Shown piece by piece: positions 33,001 to 41,915 of a stretch of DNA of 64,000 nucleotides. The DNA lies in contig NZ_JAOVZN010000006.1 in assembly GCF_025717045.1 (NCBI RefSeq), positions 522,269-586,268 of the forward strand. The letters run 5' to 3'. The notes under the pieces are model-generated. The model saw only the letters and a list, made by a program, of their open reading frames with translations, was not told the DNA's origin and did no database searches. Within the stretch, counting starts at the first letter, position 1, and every line of letters starts with the position of its first letter. This DNA comes from Flavobacterium sp. SH_e (lineage in GTDB: Bacteria > Bacteroidota > Bacteroidia > Flavobacteriales > Flavobacteriaceae). The translations under genes were made by a program, and so were the position numbers.

Positions 33001-34636
33001 TGCGGAATATCTTTCTGAAACCTACGGAATTACGGTTTACCAAGAGCAGGTAATGCTTTTGTCTCAGTCTTTGGCAGGATTTACAAAGGGTGAGGCCGAC
33101 GTTTTGCGTAAAGCGATGGGTAAGAAACAAAAAGACGTACTAGATAAAATGAAACCGAAGTTTGTTGAACAAGCTGCAGCAAAAGGTCATGACGCCAAAA
33201 TTCTAGAGAAAATCTGGAAAGACTGGGAAGCCTTTGCGAGTTACGCCTTCAACAAATCACACTCGACTTGTTATGCGTGGATTGCATACCAAACCGCTTA
33301 TTTGAAAGCGCATTATCCTGCAGAATATATGGCGGCGGTGCTTTCGAATAACATGAACGATATCAAACAAGTTTCGTTTTTCATGGAAGAATGTAAACGT
33401 ATGGGGTTGCAGGTTTTGGGTCCAGACGTAAACGAATCATACTATAAATTTACTGTAAACGATGATTACGCAGTTCGTTTCGGAATGGGAGCGATTAAAG
33501 GAGTAGGTTCTGGAGCTGTTGAAACGATTGTAGAAAACAGAAAAGACGGAAGATATAAATCGATTTTTGATTTAGCGAAGCGAATTGATTTGCGCGCAGC
33601 CAACAAAAAAGCAATCGAGAATTTAGCACTTGCCGGAGGTTTCGATTCATTTGAAGGAACAACCAGAGCTCAATATTTTCATGATGATGGAGACGGAATT
33701 ACTTTCTACGAAAAAGCAATGCGCTACGGATCGAAGTTTCAAGAAAATGAAAATTCTTCTCAAGTAAGTTTATTTGGAGAAACCAGCGAAGTGCAAATCG
33801 CAGAACCGGTTGTTCCGCCTTGCGAAGACTGGAGTACAATGGAAAAACTGGCCAAAGAAAAAGAGGTTGTCGGAATCTATATTTCTGGGCATCCGCTTGA
33901 TGATTTTAGGTTTGAGATGAAATACTTCTGCAACGCTCGTTTAGAAGCCTTGAAGAGCATGAATGAATATGTTGGAAAGAATTTACATTTTGCCGGAATT
34001 ATTAATAACGTACAACACCGTGTAGCTAAAAATGGAAAAGGCTGGGCAGCTTTCAATTTAGAAGGTTACGATGAAAGTTACGAGTTTAAGATTTTTGGAG
34101 AGGAATATTTAAAATTCCGCCATTTCTTAATTCAAAACAACTTTGCCTTTTTGAAAATTATGATAAAAGATGGTTGGGTCAATCATGATACAGGAAAAAA
34201 ATCAGATCCAAGAATGCAGTTTGTTGAGATTCGCCAATTGCAGGATATTTTAGAAGCTTTCGCTAAAAAGCTAATCGTTCTATTGAATATAAAAGATCTT
34301 CAACCTGAATTTATACATAAGCTGAGTCATTTATTTAATGAAAATAAGGGGGAGAATTCTGTGACTTTTGAAATCATGGAATTGGAAAAAATAAAAAAAC
34401 TGGTTGAGGTAGAAACCCCGACAGATTTTGAAGATTCTGATGATGCTGTTTTTGAAGGTGAAAATGAAAATGAAGATGCCGCACTTGAAGATACAAAAAT
34501 ACAAGAGGTAAACGAAGTAGAAGAGATAAAAGTAGTTACCAAACTGACCATGCCTAGCCGTCGTCTGAAGGTCAAAATATCAGCTGAGTTATTGCAGGAA
34601 TTGGAGAAAATGCAGATTAATTTTAAACTGAACTAA
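30098..34636 (+). CDS. dnaE: DNA polymerase III alpha subunit with N-terminal exonuclease
   Basis: This 1512-aa protein starts with a DnaQ-like DEDDh exonuclease (residues 1-175; FDTETTG, FDVN and HNATADVE), then a PHP domain (HLHNHTQFSVLQS near 260), the polymerase core (GPGRGSAAGSAVAYCLGIT near 645; catalytic PDIDIDFDD near 687), the tandem helix-hairpin-helix region and an OB fold, and an acidic C-terminal tail. It is the replicative polymerase; the proofreading activity is built in rather than supplied only by a separate DnaQ. I chose the ATG at 30098, which begins exactly at MYLIFDTETTG, over an in-frame TTG at 30080. Confidence 0.95.
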   Translation: MYLIFDTETTGLPKRWDAPITDSDNWPRCIQIAWQLHDEMGQLIEHQDYLVKPEGFNIPYDAERIHGISTELAEADGITLAEVLEKFNIALSKTKYIVGQNLGFDVNIMGAEFHRMGVESQMASMPVLDTCTEVTASLLQLPGGRGGKFKLPTLTELHEYLFNVPFAEAHNATADVEATTRCFLELVRREVFTKEELDVPKEYFKDFQERNPEPFKLIGLKHINLKAASDKIREQLKALAGEGQQTVVSEEDKADFKAAKFAHLHNHTQFSVLQSTIGVGNIVAAAAKNGMPAVAMTDTGNMMGAFHFVSAVMNHNKAASGKNKALVEAGEEPTETEVKPIVGCEFNICENHLDKSKKDNGYQVVLMAKNKAGYHNLAKMASIAYTDGFYYVPRIDRKIVEQYKGDIMVLSGNLYGEIPSKILNIGENQAEEALIWWKEQFGEDFYLEVMRHNQEDENRVNKTLIEFSKKHDVKLIATNNTYYLNKEDANAHDILLCVKDGEKQATPIGRGRGYRYGLPNQEYYFKSQDEMKKLFADLPEAIINIQEIIDKVEGYSLYRDVLLPKFEIPDEFVDPEDEKDNGVRGENAYLRHLTMEGAKRRYGEITESIQERLDFELMTISNSGYPGYFLIVQDFIAEARKMDVSVGPGRGSAAGSAVAYCLGITNIDPIKYDLLFERFLNPDRVSMPDIDIDFDDEGRGRVMEYVINKYGQKQVAQIITYGKMATKSAIRDTARVLDLPLFEADRIAKLIPGMMPSKWNLARFISESEEEVKKALRSDEFDNVKELIAIANEDDLAGETIQQAKILEGSMRNTGIHACGVIITPSDITNYVPVTTAKDSDLYVTQFDNSVAESAGLLKMDFLGLKTLTLIKDTVKLVKYRTGIELNPDTFPIDDEETYALFQRGETVGIFQYESPGMQKYMKDLKPTVFGDLIAMNALYRPGPLEYIPSFVRRKNGDEEIKYDLDACAEYLSETYGITVYQEQVMLLSQSLAGFTKGEADVLRKAMGKKQKDVLDKMKPKFVEQAAAKGHDAKILEKIWKDWEAFASYAFNKSHSTCYAWIAYQTAYLKAHYPAEYMAAVLSNNMNDIKQVSFFMEECKRMGLQVLGPDVNESYYKFTVNDDYAVRFGMGAIKGVGSGAVETIVENRKDGRYKSIFDLAKRIDLRAANKKAIENLALAGGFDSFEGTTRAQYFHDDGDGITFYEKAMRYGSKFQENENSSQVSLFGETSEVQIAEPVVPPCEDWSTMEKLAKEKEVVGIYISGHPLDDFRFEMKYFCNARLEALKSMNEYVGKNLHFAGIINNVQHRVAKNGKGWAAFNLEGYDESYEFKIFGEEYLKFRHFLIQNNFAFLKIMIKDGWVNHDTGKKSDPRMQFVEIRQLQDILEAFAKKLIVLLNIKDLQPEFIHKLSHLFNENKGENSVTFEIMELEKIKKLVEVETPTDFEDSDDAVFEGENENEDAALEDTKIQEVNEVEEIKVVTKLTMPSRRLKVKISAELLQELEKMQINFKLN

Positions 34637-34813
34637 AAATTTAACAGTTAAAATTTAAACATATGTTAATTTTTTATGTTAAAAATATGCGTGCATAATA
34701 GTTTTTTAGTAATATTGCGCCAAATTACAACGTTTTCGTTCCAAGTCTAACTTTACAAACCATAAGAATATGTTAAAATATTCTAAGTTTGTACTAATCA
34801 ATAAATCAAAATT

Positions 34814-35788
34814 ATGAAAAAGAACCTATTTTTATTAGGATTATTAGTTTGCTCAATGGCTACAGTGGCGCAGACAGAAAAAGCTGAGAAACCAGAAAGT
34901 TGGTATTTCAAATTAGGAGGATCGTATTTCAACCAAACTGCTTCAACTGAGTTTCCAGAAGTGGGAGGTCAAGCACCAAATAGAGATATTTATTCAGGTA
35001 CTTTAACTAACAATAAATTAGTTTCAAGAGAAAGTATAACAGGTTCTTTTGGACAAGGTTTCAGAAGTGGTATTACTGCTGGTTACCGTTTTTCTACTCG
35101 TTTAGGAGTTGAGATGTCTGCAAACTATTATATCAGTAATAGTAAGACAATGGCACAAACAACAGATAGACTTTATGGATACGATGCAGCTACTACTGCA
35201 GCTACATACATTAGTTTTACAGCTGAAGGACAAATCAAAGCATTTGATTTAGCGCCTTCTATTGTAATGTTTTTAGGTGATGCTCATGGTTTTGAGCCAT
35301 ATACTAAAGTTGGAGTTATTGTGCCAATTCACGGTACATTAGATATTAAAACAGATAGAGAGCTTTTGACTTATGTAGGTGCTAATCAAGTAGCTAAAAA
35401 TGATATCTATTCTAAAGATGTTGTGAAACCAAATCCAACAATTGGATTTATGGCGGCATTAGGAACATCTTATAAATTAGGAAAACACATTTCTGCTTTT
35501 GCAGAGTTAGAATACCGTAACTTTACTGTTCATGGTAAGACTAAAGAAACTACAGAATATACTGTAAATGGGCAAGATGCATTAGCAACTAGAACTACAT
35601 CACAGAGATATACAAACTATCACAAGAAATTGGATGTAAATTCTAATAATGCTTTGTTTAATCCAAATACAGCTACTACTACAGATTTAACAGATACAAC
35701 TAGACCAAATGATAAAATGGACGAATTAAGTTCTTATGTTGGAATTTCTGGTTTAGGATTAACTTTAGGTCTTAAATATAGCCTATAA
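34814..35788 (+). CDS. Outer-membrane beta-barrel protein
   Basis: This 324-aa protein has a signal peptide (cleaved near VAQ, residue 20), alternating hydrophobic beta strands typical of a barrel, and ends in a C-terminal strand with a penultimate aromatic (GLTLGLKYSL). Long Thr/Ala/Asn-rich loops (about 265-300) would face outward. I do not recognise the specific family; it resembles porin/OmpW-like small barrels. A strong terminator follows. Confidence 0.75.
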   Translation: MKKNLFLLGLLVCSMATVAQTEKAEKPESWYFKLGGSYFNQTASTEFPEVGGQAPNRDIYSGTLTNNKLVSRESITGSFGQGFRSGITAGYRFSTRLGVEMSANYYISNSKTMAQTTDRLYGYDAATTAATYISFTAEGQIKAFDLAPSIVMFLGDAHGFEPYTKVGVIVPIHGTLDIKTDRELLTYVGANQVAKNDIYSKDVVKPNPTIGFMAALGTSYKLGKHISAFAELEYRNFTVHGKTKETTEYTVNGQDALATRTTSQRYTNYHKKLDVNSNNALFNPNTATTTDLTDTTRPNDKMDELSSYVGISGLGLTLGLKYSL

Positions 35789-35820
35789 ATTTCCACATTT
35801 TTTTATAGTTTATAGTTTAC

Positions 35821-35856
35821 AAAAAGAGGATATTCGAAAGAATATCCTCTTTTTTA
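35821..35856 (+). terminator. Terminator of the beta-barrel gene
   Basis: AAAAAGAGGATATTC (35821-35835) pairs perfectly with 35840-35854 around a GAAA tetraloop, followed by T. Confidence 0.92.
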
Positions 35857-35865
35857 TGCTCATTT

Positions 35866-35969
35866 TTTGTCATTTCGAGGAACGAGAAATCACACTCGGG
35901 AGTCGGCAAAGATTAATTATATACTTTGTAGAATTTCTAGTGTGATTTCTCGTTCCTCGAAATGACAAA
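35866..35969. repeat. Perfect 31-nt inverted repeat between convergent genes
   Basis: 35866-35896 (TTTGTCATTTCGAGGAACGA...) is the exact reverse complement of 35939-35969, with a 42-base spacer. This TTCGAGGAACGAGAAATC unit is a familiar dispersed repeat in Flavobacterium. It lies just beyond a normal terminator and before the stop of the oxidoreductase on the other strand. Confidence 0.8.
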
Positions 35970-35978
35970 CAGTGCGAA

Positions 35979-36974
35979 CTATTTCGAATTCTCTCTAAAT
36001 TCCTTCAAAACTTGATCAATAACCCAAGTTGTTCTTGCACCAGAAGTTCCTTTAGATGGAGAAGCACCTTCTTTACCTAATAATTCGGTAATAACAGTTT
36101 CTATAAACGGCTGTTGAATATGAAGCGGATTTTCAATTGTAATGGTTTCTTTTTCTCCATTTGCATATTGAATATGTAGAGGATCATTTCCAAAAGTAGA
36201 AAAAGAGATTTTACCTTTATCGCCTACAATTTCAGTATTGTCATAACGTTCGAAACTTGCAAAATTCCAAATTCCTGATCCATGAATTCCGTTTTCGAAT
36301 AAAAAAGACATCGAAACAGCGTCTTCAGCTGGATAAGCAAGTAGTTGAGAAGTTGCATGTCCGCGAACAGACTTTATTGGACCTAAAACAAAATCTAGGA
36401 AATCTAAAGTATGGCAAGCTAAATCAACAAAGATTCCTCCTCCAGAAATATGTGGTAAAACAGTCCACGGAAGATTGATTTCATCATCATAGCGCTCTTC
36501 AAAAGGATGATATAAAACACAATTAACATGTCTGATGTTTCCTAATTTTCCCTGATCGATTATTTCTTTTATTTTTAAAAAACGAGGTAAAGCTCTTCTA
36601 TAATAAGCTACAAATAAAGGGACATTGTGTTCTTTACAAGCGCTGATCATTTCGTTACATTCCTCAAAAGTTAAAGCCATTGGTTTTTCAACATAAACTG
36701 GCTTTTTTGCTTTTGCGCATAAAATGGTATATTCTTTATGAGAAGATGGAGGAGTAGCAATATAAACGGCATCAACTTCTGGATCATTAATTAAATCTTC
36801 AGCATTAGAATACCATTTTGGAACATTGTGGCGTTTAGCGTAATCTTCAGCAAGTGCTGCATCTCTTCGCATAACTGCTACTAAAGCCGAATTTGGAGCT
36901 TTCTGAAAAGCGGGCCCGCTTTTTACTTCGGTTACATTTCCACAGCCAATAATTCCCCATTTTATAATTTCCAT
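35979..36974 (-). CDS. Gfo/Idh/MocA family oxidoreductase
   Basis: This 331-aa enzyme has the N-terminal nucleotide-binding fold (WGIIGCGNVTEVKSGPAFQ), the family motif VYVEKPMALTFEE (with the catalytic Lys of EKP) and a C-terminal domain with GGGIFVDLACHTLDFLDFVLG. It would oxidise or reduce a sugar or cyclitol using NAD(P). No transporter or other sugar genes are adjacent, so the substrate is unknown. Confidence 0.9.
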   Translation of the reverse strand: MEIIKWGIIGCGNVTEVKSGPAFQKAPNSALVAVMRRDAALAEDYAKRHNVPKWYSNAEDLINDPEVDAVYIATPPSSHKEYTILCAKAKKPVYVEKPMALTFEECNEMISACKEHNVPLFVAYYRRALPRFLKIKEIIDQGKLGNIRHVNCVLYHPFEERYDDEINLPWTVLPHISGGGIFVDLACHTLDFLDFVLGPIKSVRGHATSQLLAYPAEDAVSMSFLFENGIHGSGIWNFASFERYDNTEIVGDKGKISFSTFGNDPLHIQYANGEKETITIENPLHIQQPFIETVITELLGKEGASPSKGTSGARTTWVIDQVLKEFRENSK

Positions 36975-36984
36975 TGATTAAGTT

Positions 36985-37265
36985 TTTAGTTTCTCAAATT
37001 TAAAAAAGGTTTGCCACGAATTGCACTAATTTCCACGAATTTATTTCACGCAGATTTAAAATGATTTAAGCAAATACATGCAGATTTTAAATTAAATCGA
37101 TTTAGATCTGCTAAATCTGCAGAATCAGCGTGAAAAAAAAATAAAAGGCACAGATTAAAAGATTTTCACAGATTTTTTAATCCATCAAATCCTTTTAATA
37201 TGTGGCATAAAATAAAAAGCCACGATATTCAGAAAATTAATTCGTGAATTCGTGGCTAAAAAATC
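36985..37265. repeat. Nested CACGAATT / GCAGATTT repeats
   Basis: The outer arms GCCACGAATT (37013-37022) and AATTCGTGGC (37247-37256) enclose a second pair TTTCACGC.../...GCGTGAAA, built from repeated GCAGATTT and AAATCTGC words, and a third GGCACAGATT unit. These word families are typical intergenic repeats in Flavobacterium. No gene is present in the gap. Confidence 0.75.
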
Positions 37266-37277
37266 TAGCTTAAAGTC

Positions 37278-39386
37278 TTACTTTTTAGGTAAAGCCGTAA
37301 AGCCCATATTATAAAGCGTAAATGCTTGAATATCTACATTTTCTTGAATAGACGCAGCAACAGATTTTCCTGCTCCGTGTCCTGCTTTTACATCAATTCT
37401 AATTAAAACTGGATTTTCTCCTGTTTGTTTTTCCTGTAATTCAGAAGCAAATTTAAAACTGTGTGCCGGAACTACACGATCGTCATGATCTCCAGTTGTA
37501 ACCATTGTTGCTGGATAATGAGTTCCTTTTTTAACGTTGTGAACAGGAGAATATCCTTTTAGATATTCGAACATTTCCTTGTTATCTTGAGCAGTTCCGT
37601 AATCAAAGGCCCATCCTGCACCTGCAGTAAATGCATTGTAACGAAGCATATCCATAACTCCAACTGCTGGTAAAGCCACTTTCATTAAATCTGGTCGCTG
37701 AGTCATTGTAGCACCAACCAATAATCCTCCGTTAGATCCCCCGCGAATAGCTAAATAATCTGAGGAAGTATATTTTTGAGCGATTAGGTATTCTGCAGCG
37801 GCGATAAAATCATCAAAGACATTTTGTTTCTGCATTTTAGTTCCTGCATCATGCCATTTTTTTCCGTATTCACCACCACCTCTTAAGTTAGCAACAGCAT
37901 AAACACCTCCGTTTTCCATCCAAACAGCATTTGCAATACTGAAACTTGGCGTTAAACTAACATTGAATCCGCCGTAACCGTAAAGGATTGTCGGGTTTTT
38001 ACCGTCTAATTTTGTTCCTTTTTTATAGGTAATAATCATCGGGATTTTTGTGCCATCTTTTGAAGTATAGAAAACTTGTTTAGACTCGTAATCTTCACTT
38101 TTGAAATCTACTTTTGGCTTTTGATAGATTTCTGATTTTCCAGATTTTGGCTCAAAAGAATAAATGCTTCCTGGAGTTGTGTAATTTGTAAAACTGTAAT
38201 AAAGAATCTTTTCGTCTTTTTTTCCAGCAAATCCTCCGGCAGTTCCAACAGCAGGAAGTTTGATTTCACGAACTAATTTTCCGTTGTAATCATATTGTTG
38301 TACAAACGAAACGGCATCTTTTGTATAATTAGCAAAGAAATATCCAGCGCCAGTTGAAGGATTTAATACGTTTTCAGTTTCTTTAATAAAATCTTTCCAA
38401 TTTTCTACTTTTGGATTAGCTGCATCTACAGCAACAACGCGGCCGTTTGGTGCATTATAATCAGTATGAATGAATAATTTTGTTCCTTCATTTTCAATAA
38501 TTGAATTATCAGAATTAAAATTATCTACAATTGTAACGATTGGACTATTTGGTTTAGTCAAATCTTTAATATATAGCTCATTTCCGTAAGTCGAATTAGC
38601 AGCTGTAATTATTAAGAAATGATCGTCTTCAGTGACATAACCGCCAACATATCTTCTTTTTAAATCTCCTCCAAAAATAACTTTATCGTCTTTTTGAGAA
38701 GTTCCTAATTTGTGAAAATATAATTTATGCTGATCTGTTTTTGCAGACAATTCGCTTCCTTTTGGCTTTTCATAACTAGAGTAGTAGAAACCTTCGTTTT
38801 TGTACCAAGAAATACCGCTGAATTTTACATCAACCAACGTATCTTCAAGAACTTTCTTAGAAATAGCATCAATGATAATTACTTTTCTCCAGTCGCTTCC
38901 TCCTTCAGAAATTGCGTAAGCCGCTTTGTTTCCGTCTTTAGAAAAGTCTAAACCGCCAAGCGAAGTTGTTCCATCTTTAGAAAAAGTATTCGGATCTAAG
39001 AAAATTTCATCTTTTCCGTTTTGATCTTTTCTGTAAACAACAGATTGATTTTGAAGTCCATTATTTTTAGAATAATAAGTAAATTTCCCTTCTTTAGATG
39101 GAGCGCCGATTTTTTCGTAATTCCAAAGTGTTTCCATTCGCTTTTTAAGTTCGTCACGAAACGGAATTTTATCTAAATAAGCATAAGTAACTTCATTTTC
39201 AGCTTTTACCCAAGCTCCTGTTTCATCAGATTTATCATCTTCAAGCCAACGATAAGGATCGCTCACTTTTGTATCAAAATATACATCGACAGTTGCTCCT
39301 TTTTTGGTTTGTGGATATTGTATTTTGCCTTGCCCAAACGAAATTCCTGCGGTTGTAATTGCCATTAATAAAAATGTTTTTTTCAT
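37278..39386 (-). CDS. Prolyl oligopeptidase, S9A family
   Basis: This 702-aa protein has a signal peptide (MKKTFLLMAITTAGISFG), a seven-bladed propeller (about 80-430) and a C-terminal alpha/beta hydrolase domain with catalytic Ser in GGSNGG (near 551), Asp in GDHDDRVV (near 633) and His in GHGAGK (near 668). It cuts short peptides after proline in the periplasm. I chose the ATG at 39386, which gives a clean signal peptide; an 11-codon upstream extension is less likely. Confidence 0.93.
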   Translation of the reverse strand: MKKTFLLMAITTAGISFGQGKIQYPQTKKGATVDVYFDTKVSDPYRWLEDDKSDETGAWVKAENEVTYAYLDKIPFRDELKKRMETLWNYEKIGAPSKEGKFTYYSKNNGLQNQSVVYRKDQNGKDEIFLDPNTFSKDGTTSLGGLDFSKDGNKAAYAISEGGSDWRKVIIIDAISKKVLEDTLVDVKFSGISWYKNEGFYYSSYEKPKGSELSAKTDQHKLYFHKLGTSQKDDKVIFGGDLKRRYVGGYVTEDDHFLIITAANSTYGNELYIKDLTKPNSPIVTIVDNFNSDNSIIENEGTKLFIHTDYNAPNGRVVAVDAANPKVENWKDFIKETENVLNPSTGAGYFFANYTKDAVSFVQQYDYNGKLVREIKLPAVGTAGGFAGKKDEKILYYSFTNYTTPGSIYSFEPKSGKSEIYQKPKVDFKSEDYESKQVFYTSKDGTKIPMIITYKKGTKLDGKNPTILYGYGGFNVSLTPSFSIANAVWMENGGVYAVANLRGGGEYGKKWHDAGTKMQKQNVFDDFIAAAEYLIAQKYTSSDYLAIRGGSNGGLLVGATMTQRPDLMKVALPAVGVMDMLRYNAFTAGAGWAFDYGTAQDNKEMFEYLKGYSPVHNVKKGTHYPATMVTTGDHDDRVVPAHSFKFASELQEKQTGENPVLIRIDVKAGHGAGKSVAASIQENVDIQAFTLYNMGFTALPKK

Positions 39387-39441
39387 AGTTAGTTTTATCT
39401 GTTGTAACAAAAATAGCACTTTTTGTGAGAATTAATAAATG

Positions 39442-39539
39442 TTTAACCGCAAAGTACGCAAGGAAAAAAGCGCAAAGGGCGCAAAGTTTTTTATTTGCTT
39501 TGCGAACTTTGCGCTCATCTTAGCGTCTTTGCGGTTAAA
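39442..39539. repeat. CGCAAAG-type palindromic repeat
   Basis: TTTAACCGCAAAG (39442-39454) pairs with CTTTGCGGTTAAA (39527-39539), and internal GCGCAAAG and CGCAAAG words pair with CTTTGCG words to form a nearly continuous stem. It lies between the oligopeptidase start and the TonB receptor stop. Confidence 0.78.
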
Positions 39540-39545
39540 TAAATT

Positions 39546-41753
39546 TTATAAGTTGAAATTAACTCCCAAAACGATATTTCTTCCAATGTTCGGAATACCA
39601 TCTGTTTTTAATCTAGAAAGGTGCGCAATGTATTTTTTATCAAATAAATTGTTTCCGTTTAAATTAATATCGAAAGCTGTTTTTCCTAGTTTGAAAGTTC
39701 CTCCAAAACCTAAATTTACCAAAGTATAACCTTTAGAAGCCGTTTCGAAACCGCTTACATTATCTTGGCTGAAAGTCGAAGAAACATTCAAAGAAGCAAA
39801 ACCTTCACTTAACCAGTCTTTGATATTAAATTCAGTTCTAAGTGTGTTGTTCCAGTTGTTTGCAGGAATCAAAGGCAGATAATCTTTGTTTTCTTTTTTG
39901 CCTGTAACCGTCTCAAAGCTAGTTTCAAAATGCAACCAATCTAATGGATGTGGGTGAAAGTGCAAACCAACTTCTCCACCGTACAATTGTGCATTGTCCT
40001 GAACATAAGCAAAAACATCATTATCGTCTCTAACTTCTCCAGTTGGCGAAGTGTAGATATAGTTGTTTACATGATTGTAGAATCCGTTTACGAAAAATTC
40101 AAAATGCGTGTTTTTGTATTCTAAATTCAAATCTGTCTGAATGTTTTGTTCTGTTTTCAAATTTGCATTTCCAATTTCGTAACGATTTGTTCCTTCGTGA
40201 ACGCCATTTGAAGTTAATTCGGCCAAGTTTGGAGCTCTAAATCCAGTTGCAACATTTAAACGAAGCGTAAATGGTTCAGCCAATTTCGTTTTATAACCCA
40301 ATGAAGCATTAAAACTGTCAAAAGATCTATCAAGTGGCAAGAAATATTCTTCTTCACCTTCAGTTCCGTGTGCAATTGAAGTAATATTTCTGTTGTCAAA
40401 ACGTAATCCGGCTTGAATAACGCTGTTGTCCCATTCATAATTTGCAGTTCCAAAAACTCCAAAATCATTTGTAGTTGCATCTGGAATTAAATATTCTTCA
40501 CCAGAATTTTTGTTGGTTTGATGCATTCCTTGAACTCCTAAAATAGTTTCAATTTTTCCGAATTTCGGGAAATGATATTTTGCATTGTAATTGAAAGTGT
40601 TTAATTTCATGTGTAAAGAAGCTTCATTGCTGTCTTCAAACTCGCTTCTGTCATTGGCAATATATCCTAAATCAACATCTAGTTTTGAGTTTTCAAAGAA
40701 AATAACATTGTTTAAACTCAATAAATGATTGAAAATTCCTTGTCTTGGAAACTGTGTGTCTTTGCTAGAGGATTGTTCTGCGATTCCGTCTTCTGGAATT
40801 CCAATATCCAGTTTATTGTAGTTGTATCTTAAAACACTTGAAAAACTTGAATTGCTGTATCCAATTCCAGTTTTAAAATCTGTTTCGTTATAACGTGAAT
40901 TGGTTACACGGTCTCCACCTGAAATTTTGTAGTCAGAATGTGTGTTGTAGCTTCCACGAGCCAAGAATTTCCAATTATCAGTAGAAGTTTTTAATCCGAT
41001 AGAAGAATTGCTTCCTTCTGTATTAGTGAAATATTTTTGGCTAAAATTAGCTTTAAAAGTTCCTGCATCAGCAAATTTTTCAGGATTGAAATATAAAACT
41101 CCTCCTAAAGCATCAGAACCATACAATAAAGAAGCTGGGCCTTTAATAACTTCGACACTTTCTATTCCGGCATCATTTAAACCTAAACCATGTTCGTCTC
41201 CAAACTGTTGGTTTTCGATACGAACGCCTTGAGAATAAACCAAAACACGGTTTCCGCTAAGTCCGCGAATTACAGGTTTCCCGATAGAAGTTCCCGTAGA
41301 AATCTGAGATACTCCAGGAATTGTCGCTAAACCTTCAATTAAAGTAGAAGTTCCTTTTTGCTGTAAGGTCTTGATGCTTTCGTGCTCAATTTTCATTACG
41401 TTTTGCGATTGCAGTTTATTGAAAGGCGTAGAAACAACAACTTCATCCATTTCCAAAATAGATTCTTCAAGTGTAATGTCTAACGTATTTTGCTTTAGTA
41501 ATTTTGCAATCGTTTTATTCTGATTGGCATAACCAACATAAGTAAATGCAACACGAAGGCTTCCGTTTGGAAGATTGTTCAATTCGTATTTTCCGTTTGC
41601 ATCTGTTGTTGTTCCTTTGTGTAATTCTGGAGCGTAAACAGAAACTCCTGGCAATGGATTATTCTGATTATCGGTTACGGTTCCTGAAACCGAATTTTGA
41701 GCAGAAAGCATGCCCGAAAACCCTAAAATAAGGGCAATTATAAATTTTTTCAT
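39546..41753 (-). CDS. TonB-dependent outer-membrane receptor, ZnuD-like
   Basis: This 735-aa protein has a signal peptide, an N-terminal carboxypeptidase-like regulatory domain (about 22-105; SGTVTDNQNNPLPGVSVY), a plug (about 120-220; GVSQISTGTSIGKPVIRGLSGNRVLVYSQGVR in part) and a 22-strand barrel ending in NFNL. The His-rich segment GLHFHPHPLDW near residue 605 and overall organisation recall ZnuD-type zinc or heme receptors. A small His/Cys-rich secreted protein lies upstream on the same strand, which supports metal uptake; the metal is not proven. It follows that gene after 160 bases. Confidence 0.85.
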   Translation of the reverse strand: MKKFIIALILGFSGMLSAQNSVSGTVTDNQNNPLPGVSVYAPELHKGTTTDANGKYELNNLPNGSLRVAFTYVGYANQNKTIAKLLKQNTLDITLEESILEMDEVVVSTPFNKLQSQNVMKIEHESIKTLQQKGTSTLIEGLATIPGVSQISTGTSIGKPVIRGLSGNRVLVYSQGVRIENQQFGDEHGLGLNDAGIESVEVIKGPASLLYGSDALGGVLYFNPEKFADAGTFKANFSQKYFTNTEGSNSSIGLKTSTDNWKFLARGSYNTHSDYKISGGDRVTNSRYNETDFKTGIGYSNSSFSSVLRYNYNKLDIGIPEDGIAEQSSSKDTQFPRQGIFNHLLSLNNVIFFENSKLDVDLGYIANDRSEFEDSNEASLHMKLNTFNYNAKYHFPKFGKIETILGVQGMHQTNKNSGEEYLIPDATTNDFGVFGTANYEWDNSVIQAGLRFDNRNITSIAHGTEGEEEYFLPLDRSFDSFNASLGYKTKLAEPFTLRLNVATGFRAPNLAELTSNGVHEGTNRYEIGNANLKTEQNIQTDLNLEYKNTHFEFFVNGFYNHVNNYIYTSPTGEVRDDNDVFAYVQDNAQLYGGEVGLHFHPHPLDWLHFETSFETVTGKKENKDYLPLIPANNWNNTLRTEFNIKDWLSEGFASLNVSSTFSQDNVSGFETASKGYTLVNLGFGGTFKLGKTAFDINLNGNNLFDKKYIAHLSRLKTDGIPNIGRNIVLGVNFNL

Positions 41754-41915
41754 TTGAAAATGATGCTATAGTTAAATTGATTTTTTCTTCGAATGAAAAT
41801 CAAAAACTAACAGTAAAGCATTCTGATCCTGATTAATAAAAATAGGATTAGGAAACTCAATGTTTTTTGAATTTTAAATTAAAAGAAATGTGATGTTTTT
41901 TCGAATAATCGAAAC

